From positions 102,358 through 166,357 of the forward strand of contig JACRCV010000075.1 in assembly GCA_016218825.1 (NCBI GenBank): 64,000 bases of DNA. The letters run 5' to 3'. Position 1 is the stretch's first letter. Each line of letters begins with the position of its first letter. This stretch comes from Deltaproteobacteria bacterium (lineage in GTDB: Bacteria > Myxococcota > XYA12-FULL-58-9). Made by a program: the position numbers and the translations under genes. The notes beneath the pieces were generated by a model, which was not told the DNA's origin, did no database searches, and saw only the letters and a list, made by a program, of their open reading frames with translations. Positions 46,931-59,249 of this stretch are shown piece by piece.

Positions 46931-47569
46931 GTGAAAACCAAAAAGACCGCGCCGAAGGCGCACAAGAAGCTCAAGGCCTCGCGGCCGGCGCCGGCGAAGG
47001 CCGCGGCGCTGCCGTACTTCGTTCATCCCAAGGGCATGGCCGACTCCGATCAGATCGGCGACGGCACCCGCATCTGGGCGCACGCCCATGTGATGAAGGG
47101 GGCGACGGTCGGGGCGCGCTGCAACATCGGCGAGTGCTCGTTCGTCGAGACCGGCGCGGTGCTCGGCGATCACGTGACGATCAAGAACGGCGTCCAGGTC
47201 TGGGACAAGGTGACCTGCGAAGACTACGTCTTCGTCGGCCCGAACGCCACGTTCACCAACGACCTGCGGCCGCGGGTCGCGTTCCCGGTCGATCCGGCGC
47301 TGTTCGCCAAGACCCTGGTGAAGTACGGCGCCAGCATCGGCGCCAACGCGACGATCGTCGCCGGCACGACGATAGGCGCGCACGCGCTCATCGGCGCCGG
47401 CACCGTGGTGATCCGCGACGTCCCGGCGCACGCGCTCGTGGTCGGCAACCCGGCGCGGCAGGTGGGCTGGGTGTGCGCCTGCGGCAACAACCTCGACGCG
47501 AACCTGACCTGCGTCGCGTGTCGCAAGCGCTTCGCGAAGGCCGCGGACGGCCTGCGCCCGGCGGCCTGA
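46931..47569 (+). CDS. Left-handed beta-helix (hexapeptide) acyltransferase with C-terminal zinc-ribbon-like Cys set
   Basis: 212 residues from a GTG at 46931; the first 28 residues are Lys/Ala-rich and may not be translated. The core starts '[33 protein letters not shown]' and continues as hexapeptide repeats with '[24 protein letters not shown]', typical of UDP-sugar N-acyltransferases of the WbpD/WlbB type. The end 'WVCACGNNL...CVACRKRF' gives four Cys in CxC and CxxC pairs, common in this group. It would acetylate an amino sugar for O-antigen or capsule. No other sugar-biosynthesis gene is nearby. Confidence 0.88.
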   Translation: MKTKKTAPKAHKKLKASRPAPAKAAALPYFVHPKGMADSDQIGDGTRIWAHAHVMKGATVGARCNIGECSFVETGAVLGDHVTIKNGVQVWDKVTCEDYVFVGPNATFTNDLRPRVAFPVDPALFAKTLVKYGASIGANATIVAGTTIGAHALIGAGTVVIRDVPAHALVVGNPARQVGWVCACGNNLDANLTCVACRKRFAKAADGLRPAA

Positions 47570-47605
47570 GCGCGGCGACGCCGTAGCGCATCAACCCTTG
47601 CCCTT

Positions 47606-47635
47606 TTGTCCCAGGTGCAGCACTCTCCTTGATAT
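47606..47635 (+). promoter_or_regulatory. Candidate lon promoter
   Basis: TTGTCC (47606-47611), 18-bp spacer, TGATAT (47630-47635). The predicted start coincides with a GTG at 47642 that is in frame with lon. No good heat-shock consensus was found. Weak prediction. Confidence 0.25.
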
Positions 47636-47704
47636 CTTGACGTGGCCGGCCTGGCCGCAGCCGATTGGCTGCACGCTGTGGGTGGCTCGAAGCGACGTGG
47701 ATCA

Positions 47705-50188
<2,484 letters not shown>

Positions 50189-50209
50189 GGCGCACCACCA
50201 CTTCTTTTC

Positions 50210-50251
50210 TTGATTCCCGCGCGGACGATGCGTCCGCGGCGCGGGAATCAA
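50210..50251. repeat. Intergenic hairpin repeat, copy D (symmetrical form)
   Basis: GATTCCC (50212-50218), stem, loop ATG, returning stem, then GGGAATC (50243-50249). Both ends pair, so TTGATTCCCGCG on the left matches its reverse complement on the right. The result is a stem of 18 bp with one 3-base bulge. It lies between the convergent lon and CNNM/CorC genes and reads the same way for both. No T-run follows on either strand. Confidence 0.85.
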
Positions 50252-50278
50252 GGTAAGTGCAGCGTCCCGCAGGCTTGG

Positions 50279-51601
50279 CTATTTTGTTGGCGGCGGCGCG
50301 GCCCGCTGATCGCGCGGTGTCTCGCGCTGGATCCGGATCTTGGCGATCCGCGGCCCGTGGACCTCGATCACGTTGAAGACGTGCGCCGCCTCGATCACCT
50401 TGTCGCCGACCTTCGGCATCCGGCCGAGGCGGGTCATCAAGAAGCCGCCCACGGTGCGCATGTCGCGGATCGAGAGGCTCACCTTCAAGACGTTCTCGAT
50501 CTCCTCGAGGGTCACCGTGCCCTCGACGTCGTAGGCGCCGCCCGGGAGCGGCTTGACGTAGGTGTCGTCCTCTTCTTCGAACTCGCCCATGACCGCCGCG
50601 ACCACGTCCGCCGGGGTGACGATGCCGGAGGCGCCGCCATACTCGTCGACGACGACGGCCATCGGGATGCGCCGGGCGCGGAACTCGGCGAGCAGGCGCT
50701 CGCCGGACATCAGCTCCGGGAGGTAGACCGCGGGGGCGGCGAGGGCCCGGAGATCGATCGGGCCATGGCGGGCCTTGAAGAGGATCTCGCGGATGTCGAC
50801 GATGCCGAGCACGTCGTCGAGCTCCCGATCGCAGAGCGGGAAGCGGGCGTGGCCCGAGTCGCTGGCGCGCGCCAGGTTCTCTTCGAAGGTCTCGTTGATG
50901 TCGAGGAAGGCCACCTCGCCGCGCGGCACCATCAAGGTGCGGGCGTTCTTGGTCGGCAGGCTCATCGCGCGCCGCAGCACGTCGGAGCGCGCCGCCGACA
51001 GCAGCCCGGCGCTGCGCGCCTGCGAGACGATGATCTTCAGCTCTTCTTCCGAGTGGTAATCGGCTCCGGGGCGCATCCCGGCGACCCCGGCGAGGCGCAG
51101 CGCCAGGCGGGCGAGGCCGTTGAGCGGCCAGATCAGCGGCAGGCAGAGGGTGTAGAACAGCCGCATCGGGTAGGCGATGGCGAGCGCCACGGCCTCGGCG
51201 CGGAAGATGGCCAGGAACTTCGGGGCCTGCTCGCCGACGACGATGTGCAGCAGCGTCAAGAGCGAGAAGGCAGCCGCGAGCGCGATACGGTCGACCCACA
51301 CCGGGTCAGAGATCCCGACGGTATGGAGGTGGGGCGCGATCAGGCGCGCGAACGCCGGCTCCCCGACCCAGCCGAGCCCGAGGCTGGCGAGGGTGATGCC
51401 GAGCTGCGCCGCCGAGAGGTAGGCGTCGATGTTGCTGATCATGTGCCGCGTGGTGCGGGCCCCGGGCCGGTGCTTGCGGATCAGCTCCTCGATCCGGGTC
51501 GGCCGCACCTTGACGATCGCGAACTCGGTGGCGACGAAGAAGCCGTTCAGCGCCACGAGCGCCAGCGCCAACAGCAGTGCCAGGAGGTCGAAAGACGGCA
51601 T
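50279..51601 (-). CDS. CNNM/DUF21-CBS-CorC family membrane protein
   Basis: 440 residues from the ATG at 51601 (MPSFDLLALLLALALVALNGFF). Earlier in-frame codons add low-complexity residues and no signal. The DUF21 membrane domain with three to four spans covers about 1-190, including 'NGFFVATEFAIVK' and 'GEQAPKFLAI'. Two CBS domains (about 205-330; 'VPRGEVAFLDIN', 'VVVDEYGGASGIVT') and a C-terminal CorC_HlyC domain ('VEGTVTLEEIENVL') follow. The family is implicated in Mg/Co efflux or Mg homeostasis, with ATP or AMP binding at the CBS pair. Single-gene unit facing lon. Confidence 0.93.
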   Translation of the reverse strand: MPSFDLLALLLALALVALNGFFVATEFAIVKVRPTRIEELIRKHRPGARTTRHMISNIDAYLSAAQLGITLASLGLGWVGEPAFARLIAPHLHTVGISDPVWVDRIALAAAFSLLTLLHIVVGEQAPKFLAIFRAEAVALAIAYPMRLFYTLCLPLIWPLNGLARLALRLAGVAGMRPGADYHSEEELKIIVSQARSAGLLSAARSDVLRRAMSLPTKNARTLMVPRGEVAFLDINETFEENLARASDSGHARFPLCDRELDDVLGIVDIREILFKARHGPIDLRALAAPAVYLPELMSGERLLAEFRARRIPMAVVVDEYGGASGIVTPADVVAAVMGEFEEEDDTYVKPLPGGAYDVEGTVTLEEIENVLKVSLSIRDMRTVGGFLMTRLGRMPKVGDKVIEAAHVFNVIEVHGPRIAKIRIQRETPRDQRAAPPPTK

Positions 51602-51802
51602 GGTATCGGTGGAAGGTAGCGGCTTGCCTCGGGGACAGCAAGGGCGGCGTCGGTGCCCGGACGTCGCCGGGCGGGCAGGGCGGGCAACATCGGCGAGGCC
51701 CGAGAACTCGATCGCCCTGGTCGGGCGGGGGGCCCGGGTTCGCGTCGGCGGCGCCGGCGTGCGATGCTCGTAGGTCGAGGTGGGTGGGAGAGGAGGCTCA
51801 CG

Positions 51803-52348
51803 ATGTCCAAGAACGACGAGCACCACCAACACGACGCGACGCCGGCCTGCTGTCTGGTGGTGACGGTGTCGGACTCCCGCACGCTGGAGACCGATGTGGG
51901 CGGCGCCGCGGTGGCCGCCGGGCTCGAGCGTCACGGCCATCGGGTGCTCGCGCGCCGGCTGGTCAAAGACGAGGTCGCCGCCATTCGCGCCGCGGTGCTC
52001 GCCGGCATCGAGGACGAGCGCGTCGACGCGGTGGTGCTGACCGGCGGCACCGGGATCTCGCCGCGCGACGTCACGCCGGAGGCGTTACAGCCGATGCTCG
52101 ATCGCCACCTCCCGGGCTTCGGCGAGCTGTTCCGGCAGCTGTCGTTCGCGGCGGCCGGGCCGGTGGCGCTCTTGTCGCGCGCCCTCGCCGGCGTCGTCGG
52201 CACGACCCTGGTGTTCGCGCTGCCGGGCTCGCCGTCGGCCTGCAGCCTCGGGACCGAGCAGCTCATCGCCCCGGTCCTCGGCCACGCGGTCGTGATGCTC
52301 GACCCGCCCAGAGGTGGCGTCGCCCCTGGCGCGCGCGACCGCAAGTGA
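51803..52348 (+). CDS. MoaB/MogA-family molybdopterin-binding protein
   Basis: 181 residues; GGAGAGGAGG precedes the ATG. The family fold shows 'CLVVTVSDSRTLETDVGG', 'VVLTGGTGISPRDVTPEAL', 'LFRQLSFAAAGPVALLSRALAG' and 'LPGSPSACSLGTEQLI'. Proteins of this family adenylylate molybdopterin before metal insertion (MogA) or are close relatives with uncertain activity (MoaB). Whether it is MogA or MoaB is not clear from sequence. No other molybdopterin gene lies nearby. His-rich residues near the N-terminus (HHQHD) may bind metal. Confidence 0.92.
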   Translation: MSKNDEHHQHDATPACCLVVTVSDSRTLETDVGGAAVAAGLERHGHRVLARRLVKDEVAAIRAAVLAGIEDERVDAVVLTGGTGISPRDVTPEALQPMLDRHLPGFGELFRQLSFAAAGPVALLSRALAGVVGTTLVFALPGSPSACSLGTEQLIAPVLGHAVVMLDPPRGGVAPGARDRK

Positions 52349-52390
52349 CCATGTTGGATCGAAGTCGGGTGGCGAGTAGGAGCGCGGGGT

Positions 52391-54622
52391 ATGGTGGGAG
52401 GCGGAGCTTCGGGCGCGATCGCGACGCCGCCGGCGGCGAGTGACCGGGTCGCGGCGATGCGCGCCAAGGGGTCGGGCTATCGCCCGCACGCTCGGCACCG
52501 CGACGCGAACGGCGCGCCCCGCTTCGTGAACGGGCTGATCTCCGAAACCAGCGCCTATCTGCTCCAACACGCCCACAACCCGGTGGACTGGTGCCCGTGG
52601 GGCGAGGCCGCCTTCAGCCGGGCGCGCGACGAGGGCAAGCTGGTGCTGCTCTCGGTGGGCTACTCCACCTGTCACTGGTGTCACGTGATGGAGGAGGAGT
52701 CCTTCGAGGACCTCGAGGTGGCGGCCCTCATCAACCGCTCCTTCGTCGCGGTGAAGGTGGACCGGGAGGAGCGGCCCGACGTCGACGCGGTCTACATGGC
52801 GGTGCTGCAGGCGGCGACCGGCCACGGCGGCTGGCCGATGACCCTGGTGCTGACCCCGGAGCGCGAGCCGATCTTCGCCGCCACCTACCTGCCGGCGCGC
52901 GGCGGCGACCGCGGCGCCCGGATCGGGCTCTCCGAGGTGCTGGAGCAAGTGGCCGGCGAGTGGCGCCGGGAGCGCGCCCGCGTCGGTGAGCGCGCTCGGC
53001 ACCTGCTGGCCCGGCTGCAGGGGCTGTTCGCGCCCGCCGGCCGCGGCCCGCTGCCCGGCGTCGAGGCACTGGTCCGCGGCTTCGACGCCCTCGACATGTC
53101 GTTCGACCCCACCCACGGCGGCTTCGGCGACGCCCCCAAGTTTCCGCGGCCCGCGGCCCTCGAGCTCTGCGGTCGGATCGCCCGGCGCACCGGGGACGAG
53201 CGCGCCCTGACGATGCTGTTGCACACCCTCCGGTCGATGGCGGCGGGCGGCATCCACGACCAGCTGGCCGGCGGCTTTCACCGCTATGCGGTCGACGATC
53301 AGTGGGCGGTGCCGCACTTCGAGAAGATGCTGTACGACAACGCCCAGCTGGCGTCGGCCTACCTCGAGGGCTACCAGATCTCGGGCGAGCCGGCGTTCGC
53401 GGTGGTGGCGCGCCGCATCCTCGACTACGTCGAGCACGAGATGACGAGCGCGGCGGGCGGCTTCTTCGCGGCGACCGACGCCGACTCGGCCGGCGACGAC
53501 GGGGAGCTCGAGGAGGGGCGCTACTTCACCTGGACGCCCGCCGAGGTGCAGGAGGTGATCGGGCCGGCGCGGACGCCGCTGGTCTGCGCCTATTACGGGA
53601 TCACCCAAGAAGGAAACTTCGAGGGCCGCACGGTGTTGAGCGCCCGGCACTCCGCGGCCGAGCTCGCGGCGGCGTACGGCATGCCGCAGCCGGAGGTCGA
53701 AGAGGCGATCGAGGCGGCGCGCGCCAGCCTCCACGAGGCGCGGCGGCGCCGGCCGGCGCCGTTGTTGGACGGCAAGATCGTCGCGGCGTGGAACGGGCTG
53801 ATGGTGAGCGCCTTCGTCAAAGGCAGCGAGGTGTTGGGCGACGCGTCCTACCTGAAGGTGGCACAGGCCGCGGCCGGCTTCGTCTGGGAGCACATGCAGA
53901 CCGACGGGCGGCTGTGCCGCACCTTCTCCGGCGGCAAGGCCCGCCACCCCGGCTGCCTCGACGACTACACGATGCTCGCCGCGGCGTGCATCGATCTCTA
54001 CGAGACCGGCGCCGGCCTGGCGTGGTTGTCACGCGCCGTGGTGCTGCAGCAGGTCCAGGACGCCCAGTTCCTCGACGCCGAGCAGGGCGGCTATTTCTTC
54101 ACCGCCGCCGACGCCGAGCCGTTGCCGTGGCGCGACAAGCCGCACCATGACGGCGCCGAGCCGGCGGCGAGCTCGGTCGCGGCGTGGAACCTGCTGCGCT
54201 TGAGCGAGCTGACCGGCGATCCCGTGTGGCGGCGCCGGGCCCAAGAGGTGTTTCAAGCCGCGGGCGAGGCGCTCACCGACGGTATGGCGCTGCCGAAGAT
54301 GCTCTCGGCCCTCGACTTCTACCTCGACGCCCCGGTCCACGTGGTCGTCGTCACGCCGCCAGGTGGCGCGGGCGCGGCGGCGATGCGCGCGGCGCTTTGC
54401 CGGGAGTACGTCCCGAACCGGGTCGTCAGCATCGTCGAGGAGGGGCCGTCGGTCGCGGCCGCGGCGGCGCTGGTGCCGGCGGTCAGCGACAGGGTGGCGA
54501 TCGGCGGCCAGGCCACCGCCTACGTGTGCCGCGGCCACGTCTGTCTCGAGCCGGCGGTCTCACCAGCGGCGTTGACCCTGACCCTGAGACGCGCCGCCGG
54601 GATCTGGGGGGCGGTCGACTGA
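52391..54622 (+). CDS. YyaL/spermatogenesis-associated-20-type thioredoxin-fold protein
   Basis: 743 residues, about the family's usual length. The N-terminal thioredoxin-like domain has the conserved [19 protein letters not shown] and a redox motif [16 protein letters not shown], CxxC included. The remainder is the (alpha/alpha)6-like domain with [24 protein letters not shown] and [14 protein letters not shown]. The family (DUF255) is widespread but of uncertain function, perhaps sugar-isomerase-like or redox-linked. An AGGAG sits 11-15 bases upstream of the ATG. It starts 42 bases after the MoaB/MogA gene. Confidence 0.95.
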   Translation: MVGGGASGAIATPPAASDRVAAMRAKGSGYRPHARHRDANGAPRFVNGLISETSAYLLQHAHNPVDWCPWGEAAFSRARDEGKLVLLSVGYSTCHWCHVMEEESFEDLEVAALINRSFVAVKVDREERPDVDAVYMAVLQAATGHGGWPMTLVLTPEREPIFAATYLPARGGDRGARIGLSEVLEQVAGEWRRERARVGERARHLLARLQGLFAPAGRGPLPGVEALVRGFDALDMSFDPTHGGFGDAPKFPRPAALELCGRIARRTGDERALTMLLHTLRSMAAGGIHDQLAGGFHRYAVDDQWAVPHFEKMLYDNAQLASAYLEGYQISGEPAFAVVARRILDYVEHEMTSAAGGFFAATDADSAGDDGELEEGRYFTWTPAEVQEVIGPARTPLVCAYYGITQEGNFEGRTVLSARHSAAELAAAYGMPQPEVEEAIEAARASLHEARRRRPAPLLDGKIVAAWNGLMVSAFVKGSEVLGDASYLKVAQAAAGFVWEHMQTDGRLCRTFSGGKARHPGCLDDYTMLAAACIDLYETGAGLAWLSRAVVLQQVQDAQFLDAEQGGYFFTAADAEPLPWRDKPHHDGAEPAASSVAAWNLLRLSELTGDPVWRRRAQEVFQAAGEALTDGMALPKMLSALDFYLDAPVHVVVVTPPGGAGAAAMRAALCREYVPNRVVSIVEEGPSVAAAAALVPAVSDRVAIGGQATAYVCRGHVCLEPAVSPAALTLTLRRAAGIWGAVD

Positions 54623-54696
54623 GGGAGGGGCGCGGGGGTTGCGGGCGCGCGCGTATCTGTGTAGATGCCATGGGCTTTCTACTCTCGGGAGGCCGC

Positions 54697-56916
54697 ATGC
54701 GTCGCACCCAAGTCTTGTCGTTTGCTCTCCTGTCGGTCGCCGGCTGTGCCACGACCGGCCCGCGTTTCGAGCTCGGCAGCGTCGATCGGGAGAAGGCGGC
54801 GCGGCAGTACGTCGGCCGCGACTTCGTCCTCGGCGCGTCGACCTACGTCTCGGACTTCTTCGGCGAGAAAGACCGCCTGTTCGCCGACCCGCGACCCTTC
54901 GAGATCATCGAGCTGTACCACGAGAGCGGCAAGAAGATCGCCATCGGCCTGCCGTCCGAGACCATCGTCCCGGCGGGCACCAACGTCCGCGTCAAGCAGA
55001 TCATCTTTCCGTTGGATCCGCTGCAGGCGACCTTCAAGACCCAGGGCAGCGAGCTCTTGCCGACCGCGCATCCCTGGGTGGTGGTGGAGCGCACCGACGA
55101 GGCCCAGAGCCGGACGCCGATGGTGCTGGCGCTGCCGCGCAGCATCGCCAACCTCGAGCAGCTCCAGGTCGCGTTCCAGGAGCGCTTGAAGAGCCAGCAG
55201 TGGGTCACCACCTGGCTGACGCAGCGCGATCCGTTGGTGCTCGACAAGATCTTCCGCAAGGAGGTCGCGGCGGCGATGACCTGGGTGGACGTGCTCGCGG
55301 CCATGGGTGAGCCGAAGAACCTTCGCGACAAGAGCAACGAGCCCCTCGAGTTCACCGCCGACTACGGCGATCTGCAGGTGCTGCTCGTCGGCAACGTCGT
55401 CAAGGAGACCCGGAGCCTGAAGGCGGAGGCCGCGGCGGCGGCGCAGAAGGCCCAGGTCGCGGCCGAGGCGGCGCGCGTCGAGGCCGAGAAGCGGCGCGCC
55501 GAAGAGGACGCGCGGCGGGCGGCGGCCGAGGAGGCGCGCCAGAAGGCCGACGAAGAGGCGCAGCGGGCCCGCGCCGAGGTGATGGCGAAAGCCGAGGCCG
55601 AGCGCCAAGCGGAGCTCGCGCGCCAGGAGGGGGAGAAGAAGAAGCTCGCGGCCGACGAGGACAAGCTTCGCAAGGAGGCTGAGCTCAAGGCGCGCAAGGA
55701 CGCCGCGATCCGGGCCAAGGAAGAAGCGGCCGCGGACAAGGAGCGCCGCCTGCAAGAGGCCGCGCTCGCCAAGCAGGTCGCGGAGGCCGAGGCCGAGGCG
55801 CTGGCGGAGCGCAGAAAGGCCGAGGCCGAGTCGGCGCGCGCCGAAGCGGACGCGGTGGCGGCGCGCAAGCGCTTCCAGAAACAGCTGGCGTCGGTAGAGG
55901 CCGAGGCCCAGAGGGCGCGCAAGAAAGCGGAGGCTGCTGAGGCCGAGGCGGCGAAGCTGCGCGACAAGGCCGGCGCCCATCGCCAGGAGATCGATCGCCT
56001 GACCGGCGAGAACGAAGGGGGGCGGCGGATCGGCGCCAAGGTGCAGCCGGTCAGCGCCCAGCTCGCCGGCGCGTTGGGCCTGCCGAACGCCAACGGCGCT
56101 TTCGTCTCCGAGGTGGCCGCGGACGGCGAGGCGGCGCGGGCCGGGCTCAAGGCCAACGACATCGTGCTCGCGGTCGAGGGCCAGGAGGTCGTCGATCCGA
56201 AGAGCTTCGTGGAGCTGGTGGCCGCCACCGATCGCAGCAAGGCGGCGAAGCTCGAGGTGCTGCGCGCCTCGAAGAAGGTGGCGCTCAAGCTCGAGGCGGC
56301 GGCGACCGCGGGCCGGATCGACAAGGAGAAGCAGGCGCTCGCCAAGGTCGACCGCGAGCTCGAGGCCAAGGAGAAGGCGGCGCTCGCCTTCCGCACCGAC
56401 GCCGAGGCCAAGGCGCGGGCGGTGGCCAAGGCCAAGAGCGATTTCATCAGGGCGGCCGGGGCCGAGAAGCGCCGCCTCGGGGTGCGGGTGGAGGCGTTGA
56501 GCGAGCAGCTGGTCTTGGCGCTCGGGCTGCCGGAGAAGGGCGGCGCCTATGTCGCCGAGGTCAAGCCCGACACCGACGCCGCGAAGGCGGGGCTGGAGAA
56601 GAACGACGTGGTGGTGCGCGTCAACGGCGTGCCGGTCGCGAGCCCCGAGGAGTTCTCCGACCTGGTCGGCAACACCCTGCCCTTCGAGACCGTCGATCTG
56701 GAGCTGTTCCGCAAAGGCAAGCGCCTGACGGTGGCGGTCGCCGGTGATTCCAAGGCGACGATCACCGTCGAGGCCAAGGCGGCGCCGAGTGCGGCGCCGG
56801 CCACGACCCCGCAGCCGGTGCGCGGCGGTCGGGTCGCGCCCGATCCGCGCAAGGTCGATCTGACCGACGCCAGCGGCGAGGGGGCGGGCGACTCGGGTCG
56901 CAAGCCGGTCAAGTAG
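54697..56916 (+). CDS. Lipoprotein with long Ala/Glu/Lys coiled coil and two PDZ domains
   Basis: 739 residues from the ATG at 54697, chosen for GGGAGG just upstream and a signal with lipobox SVAGC. The N-terminal domain (about 20-240) is alpha/beta and unassigned. Residues about 242-438 are charged coiled coil (Ala/Glu/Arg/Lys heptads). PDZ1 (about 445-535) and PDZ2 (about 594-690) each carry an LGLP...GAxVxEV peptide-binding loop, with a second helical linker between. There is no protease domain, so this is not DegP. Anchored at a membrane, it could be a periplasmic scaffold that recognises C-terminal peptides. Confidence 0.85.
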   Translation: MRRTQVLSFALLSVAGCATTGPRFELGSVDREKAARQYVGRDFVLGASTYVSDFFGEKDRLFADPRPFEIIELYHESGKKIAIGLPSETIVPAGTNVRVKQIIFPLDPLQATFKTQGSELLPTAHPWVVVERTDEAQSRTPMVLALPRSIANLEQLQVAFQERLKSQQWVTTWLTQRDPLVLDKIFRKEVAAAMTWVDVLAAMGEPKNLRDKSNEPLEFTADYGDLQVLLVGNVVKETRSLKAEAAAAAQKAQVAAEAARVEAEKRRAEEDARRAAAEEARQKADEEAQRARAEVMAKAEAERQAELARQEGEKKKLAADEDKLRKEAELKARKDAAIRAKEEAAADKERRLQEAALAKQVAEAEAEALAERRKAEAESARAEADAVAARKRFQKQLASVEAEAQRARKKAEAAEAEAAKLRDKAGAHRQEIDRLTGENEGGRRIGAKVQPVSAQLAGALGLPNANGAFVSEVAADGEAARAGLKANDIVLAVEGQEVVDPKSFVELVAATDRSKAAKLEVLRASKKVALKLEAAATAGRIDKEKQALAKVDRELEAKEKAALAFRTDAEAKARAVAKAKSDFIRAAGAEKRRLGVRVEALSEQLVLALGLPEKGGAYVAEVKPDTDAAKAGLEKNDVVVRVNGVPVASPEEFSDLVGNTLPFETVDLELFRKGKRLTVAVAGDSKATITVEAKAAPSAAPATTPQPVRGGRVAPDPRKVDLTDASGEGAGDSGRKPVK

Positions 56917-56934
56917 GCGCGGGCGCGAGGCGTC

Positions 56935-57183
56935 ATGGCGGCGAACGTCGTGGTGCGGCAGGTGGGCGATCTCACTCTCGAGATCGACCGCAACGCCTGC
57001 TCGGCGTTCGAGGCTTGTGTCGGCGAGGCCCCGGAGGTCTTTCGTTTGGGCGACGACGACGTGATCACCTTCGCCGACTCGGCGGCGCAGGGCCGGCGGC
57101 AGCAGATCCTGGCCGCGGTGTCCGCGTGTCCGGTCGCGGCCCTTTGCGCGAAGGATGCGAGCGGCAAGGTCATCGCCCCCTGA
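56935..57183 (+). CDS. Small [3Fe-4S]-type ferredoxin
   Basis: 82 residues. Cys22-x5-Cys28 followed by Cys65-Pro66 gives the three-Cys ligand set of [3Fe-4S] ferredoxins, with the usual 'APEVFRLGDDD' and 'SACPVAAL' surroundings. These proteins feed electrons to cytochromes P450 or other oxygenases in many bacteria. No P450 or ferredoxin reductase is encoded in the window. It starts 18 bases after the PDZ lipoprotein gene. Confidence 0.92.
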   Translation: MAANVVVRQVGDLTLEIDRNACSAFEACVGEAPEVFRLGDDDVITFADSAAQGRRQQILAAVSACPVAALCAKDASGKVIAP

Positions 57184-57419
57184 CCGCCGACCGCGGGGCG
57201 GGGGGGGCGGCCCGGCGCAGCCTGCGACCGCGGTCGTCACAGTTTGCGACGCTCTGCGACACCACCGCCGGTCGGACTCGCAAACGCCCGCGGGCAGCGG
57301 CGACCGCTTCATGGTCGGCGTGGCACGACTCGCGCATACAGACCCGTGGCGGCGTCGGTGGTCGCGGTTGTCAGACCGCCGGCGTAGACTGCCGCCGTTC
57401 TACCGAGGATTGTGACGCC

Positions 57420-59120
57420 ATGCTCCTGAACCTGAAGGTCCGCGATTTCGCCATCATCGACGAGGTGGAGTTCGAGCTGCAGCCGGGGTTCACCGTGCTG
57501 ACCGGCGAGACCGGGGCCGGCAAGTCGATCCTGGTGAGCGCCCTGACGCTGGCGTTGGGGGGTCGGGCCAACAACGACGTGATCCGCTCCGGCGCGGAGA
57601 CCGCCGAGGTCGAGGCGCTCTTCGACATCTCTTTGCAGGCCGTCATCCGCGCCCGTCTCGAGCAGCGCGAGCTCTTGGGTGACGATCCGTCGACGCTGGT
57701 GGTGCGTCGCGTCATCGGCCCGAAAGGGCGCGCCAAGGTGGTCATCAACGGCTGCCTGTCGACGATCGCGATGCTCGCCGAGATCGTGCGCGGCCTGGTG
57801 GACATCAGCGGCCAGCACGAGCAGCAGAGCCTGCTGATCTCCGAGAACCACGTCGAGATCCTGGACGCGTTCGGCGGCCTCGACCCCCTGAAGGCGAAGT
57901 TTCGCGAGGCGTACGACGGGCTCGCCCGGTTGGCAAGAGAGCGAGCGATGCTGCAGGGGACCGCGGACGAGATGCTGAAGCGCGCCGACTACCTGCGCTT
58001 TCAGGCCGAGGAGATCGAGCGGGTGGCGCCGTCTCCGGGCGAAGAGGACGGCCTCGCGGACGAGCGCCAGCGTCTGGCGCACGCCGATCGGTTGAAGCGG
58101 GGGGCCGCGGCGGCGGAGGCGCTGCTCTACGGCGAGGACGGCTCGGCGTTCGACAAGCTCGGCAAGGCGGCGCTCGAGCTCGAGGGGCTGGCACGCATCG
58201 ACACCTCGCTGTCACCGGTCGCCGCGTCTTTGGAGTCGGCGCGCCGCGAGATCCAGGAGGCGTCGCGGGAGCTGCAGCGCTATCTCGGTCGGGTCGAGGC
58301 GGACCCGGCCCGGCTGGAATGGGTCGACGATCGCCTGAACGAGCTGCGCCGGCTTGGCCGCAAGCACGGCGGCAGCGTCGCCGAGCTGTTGCGGCGCCTG
58401 GAGGCGATCAAAGCCGAGCTGTCGACGCTGGACAACAAGGACGCCAGGCTGTTGGCGCTCGAGGCCGAGGTCGCGGCGGCCGAGGCCCGGGCGCTCGAGG
58501 CGGCGGAGGAGCTGCGCGCCGCCCGGATCCAGGCGGCGGCCAAGCTCGATCGCGCGGTGGTCGCCGAGGTCGCCGACATGAACCTCGAGGGGGCGCGCTT
58601 CGTAACCGAGGTGAGCAAGCGGGCGGCGATCGGCGCCGGCCCTGCTGTCGGCAGCGCCGAGCTCACGACCTCGGGGCTCGACCAGGTCGAGTTCATGTGG
58701 AGCGCCAACAAGGGCGAGCCGCCTCGGGCGTTGGCGCGCATCGTCAGCGGCGGCGAGCTGTCCCGTCTGATGTTGGCGGTGAAGCGGGTGCTCGCCAACC
58801 GCGACCTGGTGTCGCTCTACGTCTTCGACGAGGTCGACGCCGGGCTCGGCGGGCGTGCCGCCGACGCCATCGGGCGCAAGATCGAGACCGTCGCCAAGGA
58901 CCACCAGGCGATCGCCATCACCCACCTGGCGCCGATCGCGGCGCGGGCCCATCACCACCTGTGCGTGCGCAAGGAGACCCGGGGCAAGCGCACCTTCTCG
59001 GCGGTGGTGCCGGTCGCCGGCGCGGCGCGGGCCGAAGAGCTGGCGCGGATGATCGACGGCGCCCACATCACCGAGGCGACGCGCGAAGCGGCGCGGCAGA
59101 TGCTCGACCGCGCGCCCTGA
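57420..59120 (+). CDS. recN: DNA repair protein RecN
   Basis: 566 residues. SMC-like ATPase: Walker A GETGAGKS (29-36), hinge-flanking coiled coils, an ABC signature 'IVSGGELSRLMLAVK' and Walker B 'YVFDEVDAGLGG'. RecN acts early in double-strand-break repair, binding ends and holding DNA together. The ATG at 57420 begins the conserved MLLNLKVRDFAIIDEVEFE; codons further upstream in frame lack any conserved sequence. Upstream lies a 236-base region with a TAGACT hexamer at 57385 and a CGACCGCGGTCG palindrome at 57225-57236. I see no clear LexA box. Confidence 0.96.
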   Translation: MLLNLKVRDFAIIDEVEFELQPGFTVLTGETGAGKSILVSALTLALGGRANNDVIRSGAETAEVEALFDISLQAVIRARLEQRELLGDDPSTLVVRRVIGPKGRAKVVINGCLSTIAMLAEIVRGLVDISGQHEQQSLLISENHVEILDAFGGLDPLKAKFREAYDGLARLARERAMLQGTADEMLKRADYLRFQAEEIERVAPSPGEEDGLADERQRLAHADRLKRGAAAAEALLYGEDGSAFDKLGKAALELEGLARIDTSLSPVAASLESARREIQEASRELQRYLGRVEADPARLEWVDDRLNELRRLGRKHGGSVAELLRRLEAIKAELSTLDNKDARLLALEAEVAAAEARALEAAEELRAARIQAAAKLDRAVVAEVADMNLEGARFVTEVSKRAAIGAGPAVGSAELTTSGLDQVEFMWSANKGEPPRALARIVSGGELSRLMLAVKRVLANRDLVSLYVFDEVDAGLGGRAADAIGRKIETVAKDHQAIAITHLAPIAARAHHHLCVRKETRGKRTFSAVVPVAGAARAEELARMIDGAHITEATREAARQMLDRAP

Positions 59121-59164
59121 TCTGGCGACCGGCGGCCGGCATTCAAAGCCATCCAAAGACTTGA

Positions 59165-59179
59165 CCCCCTGTGAGGGGG
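59165..59179 (+). terminator. Candidate recN terminator hairpin
   Basis: CCCCC-TGTGA-GGGGG, a 5-bp stem with a 5-base loop, 45 bases after recN. A T8 run follows only at 59227, too far away to be a normal part of it. Confidence 0.25.
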
Positions 59180-59249
59180 CGGCCATGATACCCGCGGTGC
59201 TCGTGTGACATGGGATCGCGCGGGCGTTTTTTTTGGCGATGGGGACAGC

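Noticed and set aside
56935..57183. Part of a cytochrome P450 biosynthetic gene cluster
   Set aside because: The ferredoxin stands alone; no P450, reductase, polyketide or peptide synthetase genes occur in the window.
57225..57236. LexA/SOS box before recN
   Set aside because: CGACCGCGGTCG is a perfect palindrome but does not resemble known LexA boxes, and GC-rich palindromes arise easily here.
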